Positions 1 through 8,074 of a stretch of 64,000 bases of DNA are shown in pieces. Position 1 is the stretch's first letter; each line of letters opens with the position of its first letter. The notes under the pieces were generated by a model. It made no database searches, was not told the DNA's origin, and worked only from the letters and a program-made list of their open reading frames with translations. Position numbers and translations under genes: made by a program. The DNA comes from Heliorestis convoluta (lineage in GTDB: Bacteria > Bacillota > Desulfitobacteriia > Heliobacteriales > Heliobacteriaceae): NCBI RefSeq assembly GCF_009649955.1, contig NZ_CP045875.1, forward strand, positions 1,345,501-1,409,500, written 5' to 3'.

Positions 1-582
1 ATCAATTTCAGTCTCAAAAGATCCTAGTTTGGTAAACCAATAAATATAGTCTTTTACGATATTTTGAAGGTACATTGATCTTTCGTTATTGTTATAACCT
101 TCTAACCTAATATACGTCCCTGTTTTTGAAGCAGGATTACAGGGCTTAATCCTTGGAGTATGTAATTTTCCTGCATTAAGATCATTAAAAGGTCGATTAC
201 ATATTGATTCATAAGAACCAGATTCATGATGAGTTATGACATAAACCGTATCTGAACGAAGGTAGATTTTTGTTCCGTGACCTTTCTCTCCAATTTTTGA
301 AGAGTCGTTCTTTGATGCGGAATTTCCCAGTGCCCAAAAATTCTTTTCTAGGATCTCATGAGACATGCCAACTCCGTTGTCTTGTAACTCTATTACCAAC
401 TTATAATATCCATCAATATTCATTACACTAAAACTTATTTTTATATACGTAGCTTTAGCGTCAAAAGAATTAGAAATAGCCTCTCTTACTACTTCTAAAG
501 GATTGCCAAAATCGCTGGCTATCTCTAAAAACTCATAATGCTCGTTTACGTACGGCTTAATCTTGGTCCAATTGTCACCCAT
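1..582 (-). CDS. GHKL-fold (Hsp90/MutL/histidine-kinase type) ATPase, 3' part outside window
   Basis: Reading frame of 194 codons from an ATG at 582, preceded by a strong GGAGGAGG ribosome site, and still open at the left edge, so the C-terminal part is missing. Seen in the N-terminal third: the Bergerat ATP-binding motifs in order, an N-box (EAISNSFDAKAT), the G1 box (DNGVGMS) and a G2-like loop (GEKGHGT). These bind ATP and Mg in GHKL proteins. The D-A-K-A-T ending of the N-box fits the HATPase_c_3 branch (MORC and stand-alone bacterial ATPases, several in defence loci) better than sensor kinases. No HisKA segment precedes it. It is divergent from the Mrr-type nuclease gene at 1022, 440 bp away. 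The fold is confident; the role is unknown. Confidence 0.8.
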   Translation of the reverse strand, partial: MGDNWTKIKPYVNEHYEFLEIASDFGNPLEVVREAISNSFDAKATYIKISFSVMNIDGYYKLVIELQDNGVGMSHEILEKNFWALGNSASKNDSSKIGEKGHGTKIYLRSDTVYVITHHESGSYESICNRPFNDLNAGKLHTPRIKPCNPASKTGTYIRLEGYNNNERSMYLQNIVKDYIYWFTKLGSFETEID

Positions 583-730
583 ACTATACCTCCTCCAAGA
601 AAACAACAAGTCATTTGGTTTACATTTCGATATCTTGTTTTATTTCCCTTTTTTACTTTGACAATAATACTCATTTTTTCATATTTAGAGCTAGTGCTCC
701 AAATATGTATAGAAAGGTAAAGCAAGTAAA

Positions 731-757
731 AAAGAACAGCTTTAGCTGTTCTTTTGT
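731..757. terminator. Small bidirectional hairpin terminator
   Basis: A 10-bp perfect stem, AAAGAACAGC and GCTGTTCTTT, closes a 4-nt TTTA loop. The stem ends in runs of A and T on both sides. No intact gene ends directly at it, so it may be left from a lost gene. Confidence 0.5.
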
Positions 758-781
758 GTCCACTACCTATCCCCTATTGGT

Positions 782-905
782 TATTCCGATATCAGAGATC
801 GACTGCTCCCATGATGGCTGGGCCTTCTACGGAAAAAATGAGCCCTTACTCAATGCCATACCCGTTCGAGACTGGCGACTGTCAACGGACTTCGAAACGA
901 GCGAA
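782..905 (-). repeat. IS-like non-coding fragment, inverted copy
   Basis: Read on the minus strand this stretch aligns with 3128-3180: both carry the block CAGTCTCGAACGGGTA and related flanks, followed by a GGCTCA-TTTTTCCG block that resembles 3300-3317. The two copies are inverted relative to each other. No reading frame of note. It looks like the end of a mobile element left without its transposase. Confidence 0.5.
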
Positions 906-1021
906 ACTCATTGACATTTTGCTTTTAAAATTAATTTTTCCACCAAAGAAGGAAATAAACCCTACCGAATGGAATTAATTGTATGGTTTTTAATTAAAAC
1001 GATTGAAGGGTGGTGGGTTTT

Positions 1022-2485
1022 GTGGTGGAAAATAAAGAGAAAATTTTAGAAACGCTAAGCGTCTTAGAACATAACTTTGGGCCTCAACAAGAATTTTTAT
1101 TAGACGATGGTACTGGTGAAAAAAAAGATGTCATTTTTAGAGTTGTTTACTATTATTGTAATCTATTCAAGCAAGATTCATTAGAAACCAATAATATCGT
1201 TGGATTAATATGTTTTTTAAGTAATCGCTTTAATATAGAAATTGATGGAGACGAAGAACTAGAAGAACTGCATACTTTCATTGTAGCAGGAACACAGCAT
1301 ATTCTAGATAAGGAAAAGGAATCTTCTTGCAATTTAAATGATGACATCCTTCATAAATCTAATAAACCCGGCATTAATTTTGAAAACCAAGTGCTGAACT
1401 TGGTTCGTAAAATGGGGTTTGAGGCTTCATCAACAAAATCAACAGCTGACGGTGGGGTAGATATTGTAGCTTATTCAAATCAACCATTGATGAAGGGAAA
1501 GTATATAATACAATGTAAAGACTGGAAGGCACCAGTTGGCGAACCACCAGTCCGTGATTTATACGGAGTTGTTCATTCCGAAAGAGCTAATAAGGGAATA
1601 CTTATTACAACTTCAACATTTACCTCTTCGGCAGTAAAATTTGCAGAAGATAAACCCATAGAATTAATTAATGGTGCTGAGTATTATCAGCTTATTTCTG
1701 ATTATCAAGTAGGTTCAAATATTTCTTATGAACCGTTTAATGATGATTTTGAAGATCCTACTGAACGAGAAAATGCTTACCTATCTCGTGGTTATTGCTC
1801 AGTTATTTATTTAGGAAAAAAATATTATTCCTCACAGCAATTAATTGAAGAAGATTTAATCAAAGAAGGTTCTTCAGATTCCGTTGTATTTGCAAGAGTC
1901 AAAGCTTCACCAAATTCAATATTTCTCGATTTAAAAAATGTTTCATATTCTTTTGAAAACGTAACTTTTTCGTTGCTTGATATAGATAGTAATAGTTGGT
2001 CTTACGATGATTCTGTCCTAGATGTAATCTTGCAGTTTGACACGAGAAATAACGAAAAAGGTCGAGACGAAACAATTAGATTGTGTATTACTGGTGAAAA
2101 AAACACCATAAATGATTTAGTAGACAAAATAAGAGAAGAACAATATTTATACGAAAATATGTTTAATCAAGGAAAAATAGCTATAACAAATTTTTATTAT
2201 TGGTCAACTGAAAATAATAAAACTATAAACAGAAAAGAGTACTTTGGTGGTAAATATTTAGGTAATGTAAAAATTACAAGAAATTCTTTTGGATTTGATT
2301 GTATCAATGATAATGGGAAATCTTTTTCTCTTTCAAACATTATAATTGATGATGTTGAAGAAGTAGACGAAGCCTATTCTTTTAACGGTTGTGACGCATT
2401 AGAGTTTTCATCAGATGAATATAAAAGTGATATTTTTACTGTAACTATTTCGTTTTTAGATTCATCTTCAAATACTATAATATAA
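1022..2485 (+). CDS. Mrr-type restriction endonuclease domain protein
   Basis: The middle of the protein (about residues 120-235) is a Mrr_cat PD-(D/E)xK nuclease domain, as seen in Mrr and other type IV enzymes that cut modified DNA: an N-FENQV helix, the metal-binding Asp in GVDIVA, and the QCK motif with the catalytic Lys, followed by GILITTSTFT. N-terminal 110 residues are acidic and helical; the last 250 are beta-rich and unrecognised, possibly for target recognition. GTG codons at 1010, 1013, 1022 and 1025 are in frame. A purine-rich AAGGGTGGTGG stretch sits at the right distance for 1022 or 1025 only, hence this start. AT-rich compared with the genes after 4 kb, which suggests transfer. 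Likely a defence nuclease; its substrate is unknown. Confidence 0.8.
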   Translation: MVENKEKILETLSVLEHNFGPQQEFLLDDGTGEKKDVIFRVVYYYCNLFKQDSLETNNIVGLICFLSNRFNIEIDGDEELEELHTFIVAGTQHILDKEKESSCNLNDDILHKSNKPGINFENQVLNLVRKMGFEASSTKSTADGGVDIVAYSNQPLMKGKYIIQCKDWKAPVGEPPVRDLYGVVHSERANKGILITTSTFTSSAVKFAEDKPIELINGAEYYQLISDYQVGSNISYEPFNDDFEDPTERENAYLSRGYCSVIYLGKKYYSSQQLIEEDLIKEGSSDSVVFARVKASPNSIFLDLKNVSYSFENVTFSLLDIDSNSWSYDDSVLDVILQFDTRNNEKGRDETIRLCITGEKNTINDLVDKIREEQYLYENMFNQGKIAITNFYYWSTENNKTINRKEYFGGKYLGNVKITRNSFGFDCINDNGKSFSLSNIIIDDVEEVDEAYSFNGCDALEFSSDEYKSDIFTVTISFLDSSSNTII

Positions 2486-2684
2486 CTTTGCTTTCAAAAA
2501 GAAAATATATTGTAGATTTATATAATCTGGCAATGCTTTACAAGAAATAAGTACTTTTTTTGAGACATTGTAATTAACGATCGTAGGTACTATATCATTT
2601 GATGATGATAGGGGTTCTAACGGCTCCTTTGAAGTACTAAAAAAGGCGTTGAAAGAACTAAAGTGACCTTTTAGGTTCTTAAAG

Positions 2685-2730
2685 AGGCATTAAAAGTGAC
2701 CCTTATGGTACTTTTAATGCCCTTTTTATA
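2685..2730. terminator. Hairpin terminator downstream of Mrr gene
   Basis: A 12-13 bp stem formed by GGCATTAAAAGT and ACTTTTAATGCC is followed by CTTTTTAT on the plus strand. It lies 200 bp after the Mrr stop. The sequence just before it (2645-2680) is a degenerate version of the same hairpin. Confidence 0.6.
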
Positions 2731-2920
2731 CTACTTCAAGTAACTTATTAAGCACCCTATTTCGGGATATAAATGAGTCCTAGTCATACTAGCACTATTA
2801 AATCATCTAATATATTAAAGAAAATCGGTATGATACTAAAAAGCGGATTGGAATGGAACGAATAAATTCGGTCTACTCATACAACGCTACGCTTATTTAA
2901 AGTAGATCCAGTTTCTAAGT

Positions 2921-3345
2921 GAGTATTTCGCTCCGAGAGAGCCATTGTGTCGGAGAAATAGAGCCATGATCACGGAAATACAGAGCTACCTTCACGGATC
3001 AGAGAGCCACCCTTCTGGATGTTGAGCAATTAAAGGTAAAGAGCATCATTTTCGGTATATCGTACAAACACCGCCACATGGATTGTCCGTCCGAGCCAGC
3101 CGTCTGTAAATGGCAAGGGGCTTCGTCCGCCTCTTCGAGGGCCATTGACGGTCGTCAGTCTCGAACGGGTACGGCGTTTAGGCGGTGTTAGTAGCTTTGT
3201 GTGTTGTGGCTCTCTGAAATCGTAATACGCACCATCAGGGTCATCTAAGGGATAGCTGGCTTTCGTTCCGTGAGCATGGCTCTATTTTCCCGTGAAGGTG
3301 GCTCAATTTTTCCGATAAAGTGGCTCTTTCACGCCGAAATAATCA
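2921..3345. repeat. Relic resembling paired IS21-family ends, no transposase
   Basis: Several short blocks built on GAGCCAT/GAGCCAC occur on the left (2940-3010), and their complements GTGGCTC/GGCTCT on the right (3205-3330), interleaved with A/T-rich spacers. Multiple short repeats of this kind at element ends are typical of the IS21 family (knowledge). Between them lies the block starting CACAAACACCGCC-type at 3061 and the CAGTCTCGAACGGGTA block at 3157. No istA/istB frame survives. Family assignment is inference. Confidence 0.45.
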
Positions 3346-3404
3346 TTGTTTCAAAGCTGAGTAAAAGGTAACTGATTGGCTACCTGTAAATGAGCCATTG
3401 AACT

Positions 3405-3590
3405 AATGTTTTGAGCCACTATGTTAATCACTAGAGCCACCCTTCCATATGAAGAGTCATGGATCTTTATGGCGTGTCGCACAAACACCGCCGTCTGGAT
3501 TGTCCATCTGAGCAAACCGTCTGTAAACGACAAGGCTCCAATCAGCTCTTCGAGCTCCATGCGTTGTTTGGTTACTATAATGCCATCCAT
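3405..3590. repeat. Second direct copy of the IS-like internal block
   Basis: 3479-3555 repeats the block at 3061-3139 in the same orientation: both contain CACAAACACCGCC, GGATTGTCC, CCGTCTGTAAA and end in CTCTTCGAG, with scattered substitutions. GAGCCAC motifs precede it at 3411 and 3433. On the minus strand both copies can be read as FTDG-x-L-x-x-TI-x-x-AVFVR, but no credible gene contains that peptide. Confidence 0.45.
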
Positions 3591-3661
3591 TTTTCATCTT
3601 CTATTTTTTGGCGTAAAAAAGCAACCTGTTAAGGTTGCCTGAATAAATAGTCATTTATTTT

Positions 3662-3970
3662 TCAATATAACATTCTCTCCAAATTTTCTATGCGTAATTG
3701 GCGTTCCCTCATAGCTTGTAATTTGTTAATTTCCTGTCTCAAACTATCAATTCTATTATTAAATTCTGTCTTTCTACTTTTTGCCCAAAATGAATCGTCA
3801 AGTGCCAACTCGTTCAGTTGAGATTGAAAATTTTGAAGTTCATGTAGCAATTTATTTAAATCTCTCTTGAAATCGTTTTCACTACTCCAGTATCCCACAG
3901 AACCTTCACTTCTAATATCTCTTATTTTGTTTTGAATAAGATTTCTTTTTTCTTGTTCTAATCTTTGTTG
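3662..3970 (-). pseudogene. 3' fragment of a coiled-coil protein gene
   Basis: About 100 codons of open frame end at 3662 and run upstream to a stop at 3971-3973 with no ATG there; the first usable start is a GTG at 3898 without a ribosome site. The peptide is charged and helical with heptad-like spacing (LLHELQNFQSQLNEL, then a second helix ending NLERMLY). It looks like the C-terminal end of a longer coiled-coil protein cut where the panB 5' region begins. Family not recognised. The panB ribosome site lies only 30 bp from the break. Confidence 0.45.
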
Positions 3971-4012
3971 CTACAGGGGACCCATCTTCAAAGGAAACCA
4001 GGAGGCAGAAAA

Positions 4013-4831
4013 ATGAGCAAAAAAATTACAATTCCTCAGCTTAAAGAGCATAAAAAAGAAGGCTATAAACTTCGTATGGTTACAGCCTACGATTATCTTT
4101 TTGCAAGTATCATTGATAAAAGCGATGTTGAAATGATTCTAGTCGGCGATTCTCTCGGTATGGTCGTTCTAGGCTATGATAGTACTGTACCGGTCACATT
4201 AGAAGATATGATTCATCACTGTCGACCTGTTGTTAAAGGCGCTCCAAGTACTTTTGTAATTGGAGATATGCCTTTCGGTACTTATAACGTATCGATTTCC
4301 GATGCTATTGCCAAGGCCAATCGTTTAATGAAAGAAGGCGCCGTCGATGCCGTCAAGCTAGAAGGCGGGCGGGACATGGCACCTACTGTAGCTGCTCTTG
4401 TTCAAGGTGGCATTCCTGTGATGGGACACATCGGTTTGACACCCCAGCGGGCTTCTCAACTCGGCGGATTCAAAGTACAAGGAAAAACAGAGGAAGCTGC
4501 AGAAACTTTGCTGCAAGATGCACTCGCTTTGGAAAAGGCCGGCGCTTTTTCCATTGTGATTGAGTGCGTTCCCTATGATGTAGCACAAAAAATTACAGAA
4601 AGCTTGCAAATTCCAACGATCGGGATTGGTGCCGGTCCTTATTGTGATGGACAAGTTCTTGTGACCCATGATCTCGTCGGTATGTACGAGCGCTTTGTGC
4701 CCAAGTTTGTAAAGCAGTATGCCCAGATTGGACCTACCATTCACAGTGCATTGAACGACTTTGCCCGCGAAGTATCAGAAGGTCAATTTCCCAAGGCAGA
4801 GCACAGTTTTGGCATGGATAGCAACAAATAA
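4013..4831 (+). CDS. panB: 3-methyl-2-oxobutanoate hydroxymethyltransferase (ketopantoate synthesis)
   Basis: Transfers a hydroxymethyl group from 5,10-methylene-THF to 2-oxoisovalerate to give ketopantoate, the first step of the pantothenate/CoA branch. The 272-residue length is normal. Family marks: LVGDSLGMV and IGDMPFG with the two Mg-binding Asp, VKLEGG, GHIGLTPQ, and FSIVIECVP with the catalytic Glu, then IGIGAG and HDLVGM. The ATG at 4013 has an AGGAGG site at good distance; the open frame upstream to 3965 lacks one. panE follows after 12 bp, so both are one unit. panC and panD are not in the window. Confidence 0.96.
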   Translation: MSKKITIPQLKEHKKEGYKLRMVTAYDYLFASIIDKSDVEMILVGDSLGMVVLGYDSTVPVTLEDMIHHCRPVVKGAPSTFVIGDMPFGTYNVSISDAIAKANRLMKEGAVDAVKLEGGRDMAPTVAALVQGGIPVMGHIGLTPQRASQLGGFKVQGKTEEAAETLLQDALALEKAGAFSIVIECVPYDVAQKITESLQIPTIGIGAGPYCDGQVLVTHDLVGMYERFVPKFVKQYAQIGPTIHSALNDFAREVSEGQFPKAEHSFGMDSNK

Positions 4832-4843
4832 GAGGTGCACGCC

Positions 4844-5782
4844 ATGAAGATAGCTGTACTAGGCGCTGGTGCTATGGGCTCACTCTACGGTTCTTTTTTA
4901 TCACAAAGTGGTGCCGATCTTTGGCTGATCGATATTTGGAAAGAGCATATCGAAGAAATACAAAAAAAAGGCATCACGATTGAAGAAGGTGAAGCCTCTT
5001 ATTCTATACCCGTCAAGGCAACGATCGATAAAAGTCAGGTCGGGCCTGTCGACTTACTGCTTATTTTTGTAAAGTCTTATCAAACAAAAAAGGCCTTAGA
5101 AGATCTCTCCCCTCTTATTGGTGAAGAGACTACCTTTCTAACGTTGCAAAATGGCTTGGGCAATGATGAAGCTATTGTAGAGCGTTACGGTCAAAATGCA
5201 ATCTTAGCTGGCACCAGTTCTTTTGGCGCTACCCTGTTAGGACCTGGGCGCATTCGCGTGGCCGGTCGAGGCGAGACCACTCTAGGCATTCTTCGTGGCG
5301 CCACTACGGAATCGTTAGAAAAGGTAGCTCAACTTTTTCGACAGAGTCAACTGAATCCCCGAATCGAAGAGAATGTGCAAGGTCCGATATGGGATAAGCT
5401 ATTGGTCAATGTAGGCATCAATGCTCTAACAGCACTGATGCAAATACCCAACGGACGTCTTCTTGATCATAAAGGGTTGTTGTATTTATTAGAGCAAGCC
5501 GTGAGAGAAGCTGAAGAAGTAGCAAAGGCGCTTCAGGTACCAACTTCTCCCCAGCCCGTAGAAAAGACAAAAAAAATAGCCCAAGTAACAGGTCATAACT
5601 TTTCCAGTATGTATCAAGATCTACACAATGGACGCCGAACAGAAATTGATGCGATCAACGGTAAAGTAGCAGCATGCGCTAAAAGTGTAGGCCTACCAAC
5701 GCCCGTCAATGAAACGTTAGGCTTGCTCATTGAAGCCATGACAGAAGTAAAACAGATCAAAAGGAACAGAAGCGACACCTAA
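4844..5782 (+). CDS. panE: 2-dehydropantoate 2-reductase
   Basis: NADPH-dependent reduction of ketopantoate to pantoate, the step after PanB. The 312-residue protein opens with the Rossmann motif GAGAMGS and carries FVKSYQT, LTLQNGLGN, the IWDKLLVNVGINALTAL segment with the catalytic Lys, and a C-terminal helical domain ending with the conserved TEIDAINGKV stretch. The ATG at 4844 has AGAGGT seven bases upstream; a GTG at 4835 is in frame but would overlap that site. Translationally close to panB. Followed by a strong terminator. Confidence 0.95.
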   Translation: MKIAVLGAGAMGSLYGSFLSQSGADLWLIDIWKEHIEEIQKKGITIEEGEASYSIPVKATIDKSQVGPVDLLLIFVKSYQTKKALEDLSPLIGEETTFLTLQNGLGNDEAIVERYGQNAILAGTSSFGATLLGPGRIRVAGRGETTLGILRGATTESLEKVAQLFRQSQLNPRIEENVQGPIWDKLLVNVGINALTALMQIPNGRLLDHKGLLYLLEQAVREAEEVAKALQVPTSPQPVEKTKKIAQVTGHNFSSMYQDLHNGRRTEIDAINGKVAACAKSVGLPTPVNETLGLLIEAMTEVKQIKRNRSDT

Positions 5783-5841
5783 AGGCATACTACTCCTATC
5801 ATTAGACTTGAGCGGCAGCAAAGCTGCGTGATCAATATAAA

Positions 5842-5882
5842 AAGAAGGCCTTACGAGATAACGCTCGTAGGGCCTTCTTTTC
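5842..5882. terminator. Bidirectional terminator between panE and HAD gene
   Basis: AGAAGGCC-TTACGAG pairs with CTCGTAG-GGCCTTCT around a short loop, with T-rich sequence on the right and A-rich on the left. It serves the convergent panBE and HAD/StiP units and overlaps the last codons of the HAD gene. Confidence 0.8.
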
Positions 5883-6732
5883 TTTCTTCGCATAGAGATA
5901 AGAGACAGTTCAAAATCTCTTCTCCTGCTTTCATGCCTTGCTGAGGAAGGAAGGTAATTTTTCTTGTTTTTGTATTTGCTTTTACCGAATCCTCTTCACA
6001 GTGCTTTTCTTGTTTCTTCTGGCAGAAAGTAGACCACAATTCACCGTGAGATGGTGCTAGTGCAAGATTGGCTTTTTCAAGCATCTCTTGATCTAAGAGG
6101 GAATCACCGGCAGCGACAACATAGTGATGGCCTACTCTTTCAAGGATCTCTTCTACAGCAGCCCACTTGCTTACTGGCTTGGGTACAAGGTAAAGCTTTC
6201 GGCCTTGTATTGAGATTCGCCAATTCTGTTCATATGCCCATAGAGAAAATCTTTCCAGTTCTTCGGTAGGCACCTTTGTTCTCTCAATGATGTAAAACAA
6301 AAAAAGGTGTTCAGCTCTGCGACGATCTGTAACCCAATCTGGCGCGGCTATTTTAGAAAATTCCGCTTCCATTTCTTCCAATCCCAGGCACTTTTCTTGT
6401 ATTTGAGACTGAATCTTATGGTGCCATGCTTGGTCAGGTTCTCCGTCAATAAGAATATGACCGCCATTGCTTACGACGGCATAGTAGGGTTGCGTGGGCA
6501 GGGTAACTCTTTTGTACTGTTCTATAGTGCGGGTTGTAACAGGAACAACAAGGGCTTGCTTGGACACTTCACAGAATTGTTCTACCGATTGAGTGGTCAT
6601 ATAAGAAATATATTGGCCTTTGTAACGTTCTACCGGTACCAGATCATGGAGTTGATGAGAATCACCCATACTTCGCCGTGAATAGATCAGCGTTTGATCT
6701 AAATCCGTAGCAAAGATTATTTTTTCCATCAT
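5851..6732 (-). CDS. HAD-superfamily hydrolase linked to StiP-type protein
   Basis: HAD motif I, DLDQTLIYS, is at the N-terminus (residues 9-17) with the nucleophile Asp, and motif IV, AAGDSLLDQEML, near residue 210; the middle is a Cof-like cap. The last 50 residues are charged and not conserved in this fold. The ATG at 6732 overlaps the TGA of the upstream StiP gene in an ATGA overlap, so the two are translated together. In Ter-type stress loci, HAD phosphatases are encoded next to PRTase-PELOTA proteins and are proposed to make a nucleoside-like metabolite (Anantharaman and Aravind analysis). Substrate unknown. Confidence 0.8.
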   Translation of the reverse strand: MMEKIIFATDLDQTLIYSRRSMGDSHQLHDLVPVERYKGQYISYMTTQSVEQFCEVSKQALVVPVTTRTIEQYKRVTLPTQPYYAVVSNGGHILIDGEPDQAWHHKIQSQIQEKCLGLEEMEAEFSKIAAPDWVTDRRRAEHLFLFYIIERTKVPTEELERFSLWAYEQNWRISIQGRKLYLVPKPVSKWAAVEEILERVGHHYVVAAGDSLLDQEMLEKANLALAPSHGELWSTFCQKKQEKHCEEDSVKANTKTRKITFLPQQGMKAGEEILNCLLSLCEERKEGPTSVIS

Positions 6733-7934
6733 TCTTTTCTATCCCTTTCATGGCCATCGAGAGGCTTGATCAAGCCACAGCAAGAGTAGATCAAGTCTGG
6801 ATAGACTTCGACAGGAACATTTCGATCTCGCGCCAGAATCAAAATATGTTTTAGATTGGGATTGTTCATAGAGTCAACGAGTATTTTCCAGGGAACACGT
6901 CGCAAAAGGACTCTAGTTGTCTCTCCTACACCTGGTTTAATCAAGTTAATATCTTTCATTTTGAAGTGATTTTGAATCGATTGAAGAGACTGTAAGCCTT
7001 GCCAAGAGCAAGGCTCTAGCAACAAAGATGGATCAGAATTCTGCTCCCCCTTGCATTTACCTTCTGTAAGGCAAATGCGCTCTCGCATTTTTTTCTTAAG
7101 ATAGATTTGCCCTTCCGAAGCAACTTCTTCAAAATACCTTGAAATCCTATTGACAAATAAGTTGGACACGTCTTCCTCTTTGAGCTCTCTGTAGTAGCGA
7201 GCCCCATGATAATCGAGAGAGCCTAGTAGCTCAGGCTTATAAACAGTACGACTAACCAATCCAGACACAGTGGAGTTAAGACAAGCACTGGGAATTAGAT
7301 AATCTTCTCTCGTACCATATAGAGGGGCACAGTAACCAGGGTCAGCTAGAACAGCAAGCTGATCGGAAAGCTCTATGGCGTATTTTTCTTGAAATTGTTG
7401 ACAAGCTTTCGTTAATTGCATAGCGATGGCCCCTTTGCCTGTCCAGCCATCGACAAACTGAAGGCCTTTATTTCCGTGCTTTTGCAAAATATATAATAAG
7501 GCATTTTCATCGATGCCTTTATCACGAATAATAGATATGCTGTAATGAGGCACCTTCATACCATGAATTTTCTCTAAATAGCGGCGAATTAATATGCCCA
7601 CCGGCGTTCCCGCTCTCGCTAGCGATACCAATACAAGATCGGACGAATGAAAACGAACAAGTTTCTCAGCCACAACGGCTGTAGCCCAAGCTACTTTTCG
7701 AGCCGATTCTTCTAAGGTCTGATAAAAAAGATCCATATATTCGGGCGTAGGCTTGTACTCTAAAGGAAGCATCTCCGAATAATGAACGCCCTTTTGAATC
7801 AATCGCTCCCGTTGTTCTGTCGGGATTTCTTCCATCATTCCACTGATATCTTTCAGTAGAAAAACTACATCCTCGCGATTGTAAGAACCGATTTGGTTGG
7901 GCTCGGGCAAGATTTTATTTCCTAGAAGGGTCAT
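6729..7934 (-). CDS. StiP-family PRTase-PELOTA protein
   Basis: The N-terminal two thirds look like the phosphoribosyltransferase-like domain of the so-called cysteine protease StiP family: VLVSLARAGTPVGIL, HYSISIIRDKGID, and the loop FVDGWTGKGAI that resembles a PRPP loop. The C-terminal 110 residues (KPGVGETTRVLLRRVPWKIL and on) fit a PELOTA RNA-binding-like domain. Start at 7934 (MTLLGNK) has AAAGGAAG at suitable spacing; the longer frame to 7973 does not. Members sit in Ter (tellurite/phage stress) clusters, but no terD-like gene or ATP-grasp gene is near here. Function remains inferred. Confidence 0.75.
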   Translation of the reverse strand: MTLLGNKILPEPNQIGSYNREDVVFLLKDISGMMEEIPTEQRERLIQKGVHYSEMLPLEYKPTPEYMDLFYQTLEESARKVAWATAVVAEKLVRFHSSDLVLVSLARAGTPVGILIRRYLEKIHGMKVPHYSISIIRDKGIDENALLYILQKHGNKGLQFVDGWTGKGAIAMQLTKACQQFQEKYAIELSDQLAVLADPGYCAPLYGTREDYLIPSACLNSTVSGLVSRTVYKPELLGSLDYHGARYYRELKEEDVSNLFVNRISRYFEEVASEGQIYLKKKMRERICLTEGKCKGEQNSDPSLLLEPCSWQGLQSLQSIQNHFKMKDINLIKPGVGETTRVLLRRVPWKILVDSMNNPNLKHILILARDRNVPVEVYPDLIYSCCGLIKPLDGHERDRKE

Positions 7935-8074
7935 GACTATGTTCTTCCTTTCCCTTTCTTGGCCGGGTGGCATGGGGACGTTTCGTTTTGCTGGAAAGTA
8001 TCGGTATCTATTTTCGTACCAAAAGCAACATAACGATCCATTCTAGAAAAAACCATAAAACGGGTGGTACAGAC

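Larger units (their letters stand above)
583..1009. other. Intergenic region between GHKL ATPase and Mrr gene
   Basis: No convincing gene. It holds a short hairpin (731-754) and an inverted copy of the IS-like sequence found again at 3061-3180. A TTGACA hexamer lies at 911-916, but I see no matching -10 at the usual distance. Confidence 0.5.

Noticed and set aside
2640-2730. Two tandem hairpins as a riboswitch
   Set aside because: They are two versions of one terminator-like palindrome after the Mrr gene with no downstream gene to control.
3351-3590. Minus-strand 79-codon frame in the IS-like region as a gene
   Set aside because: It lies fully within a repeated non-coding block; the second copy does not keep the frame, and no ribosome site precedes it.
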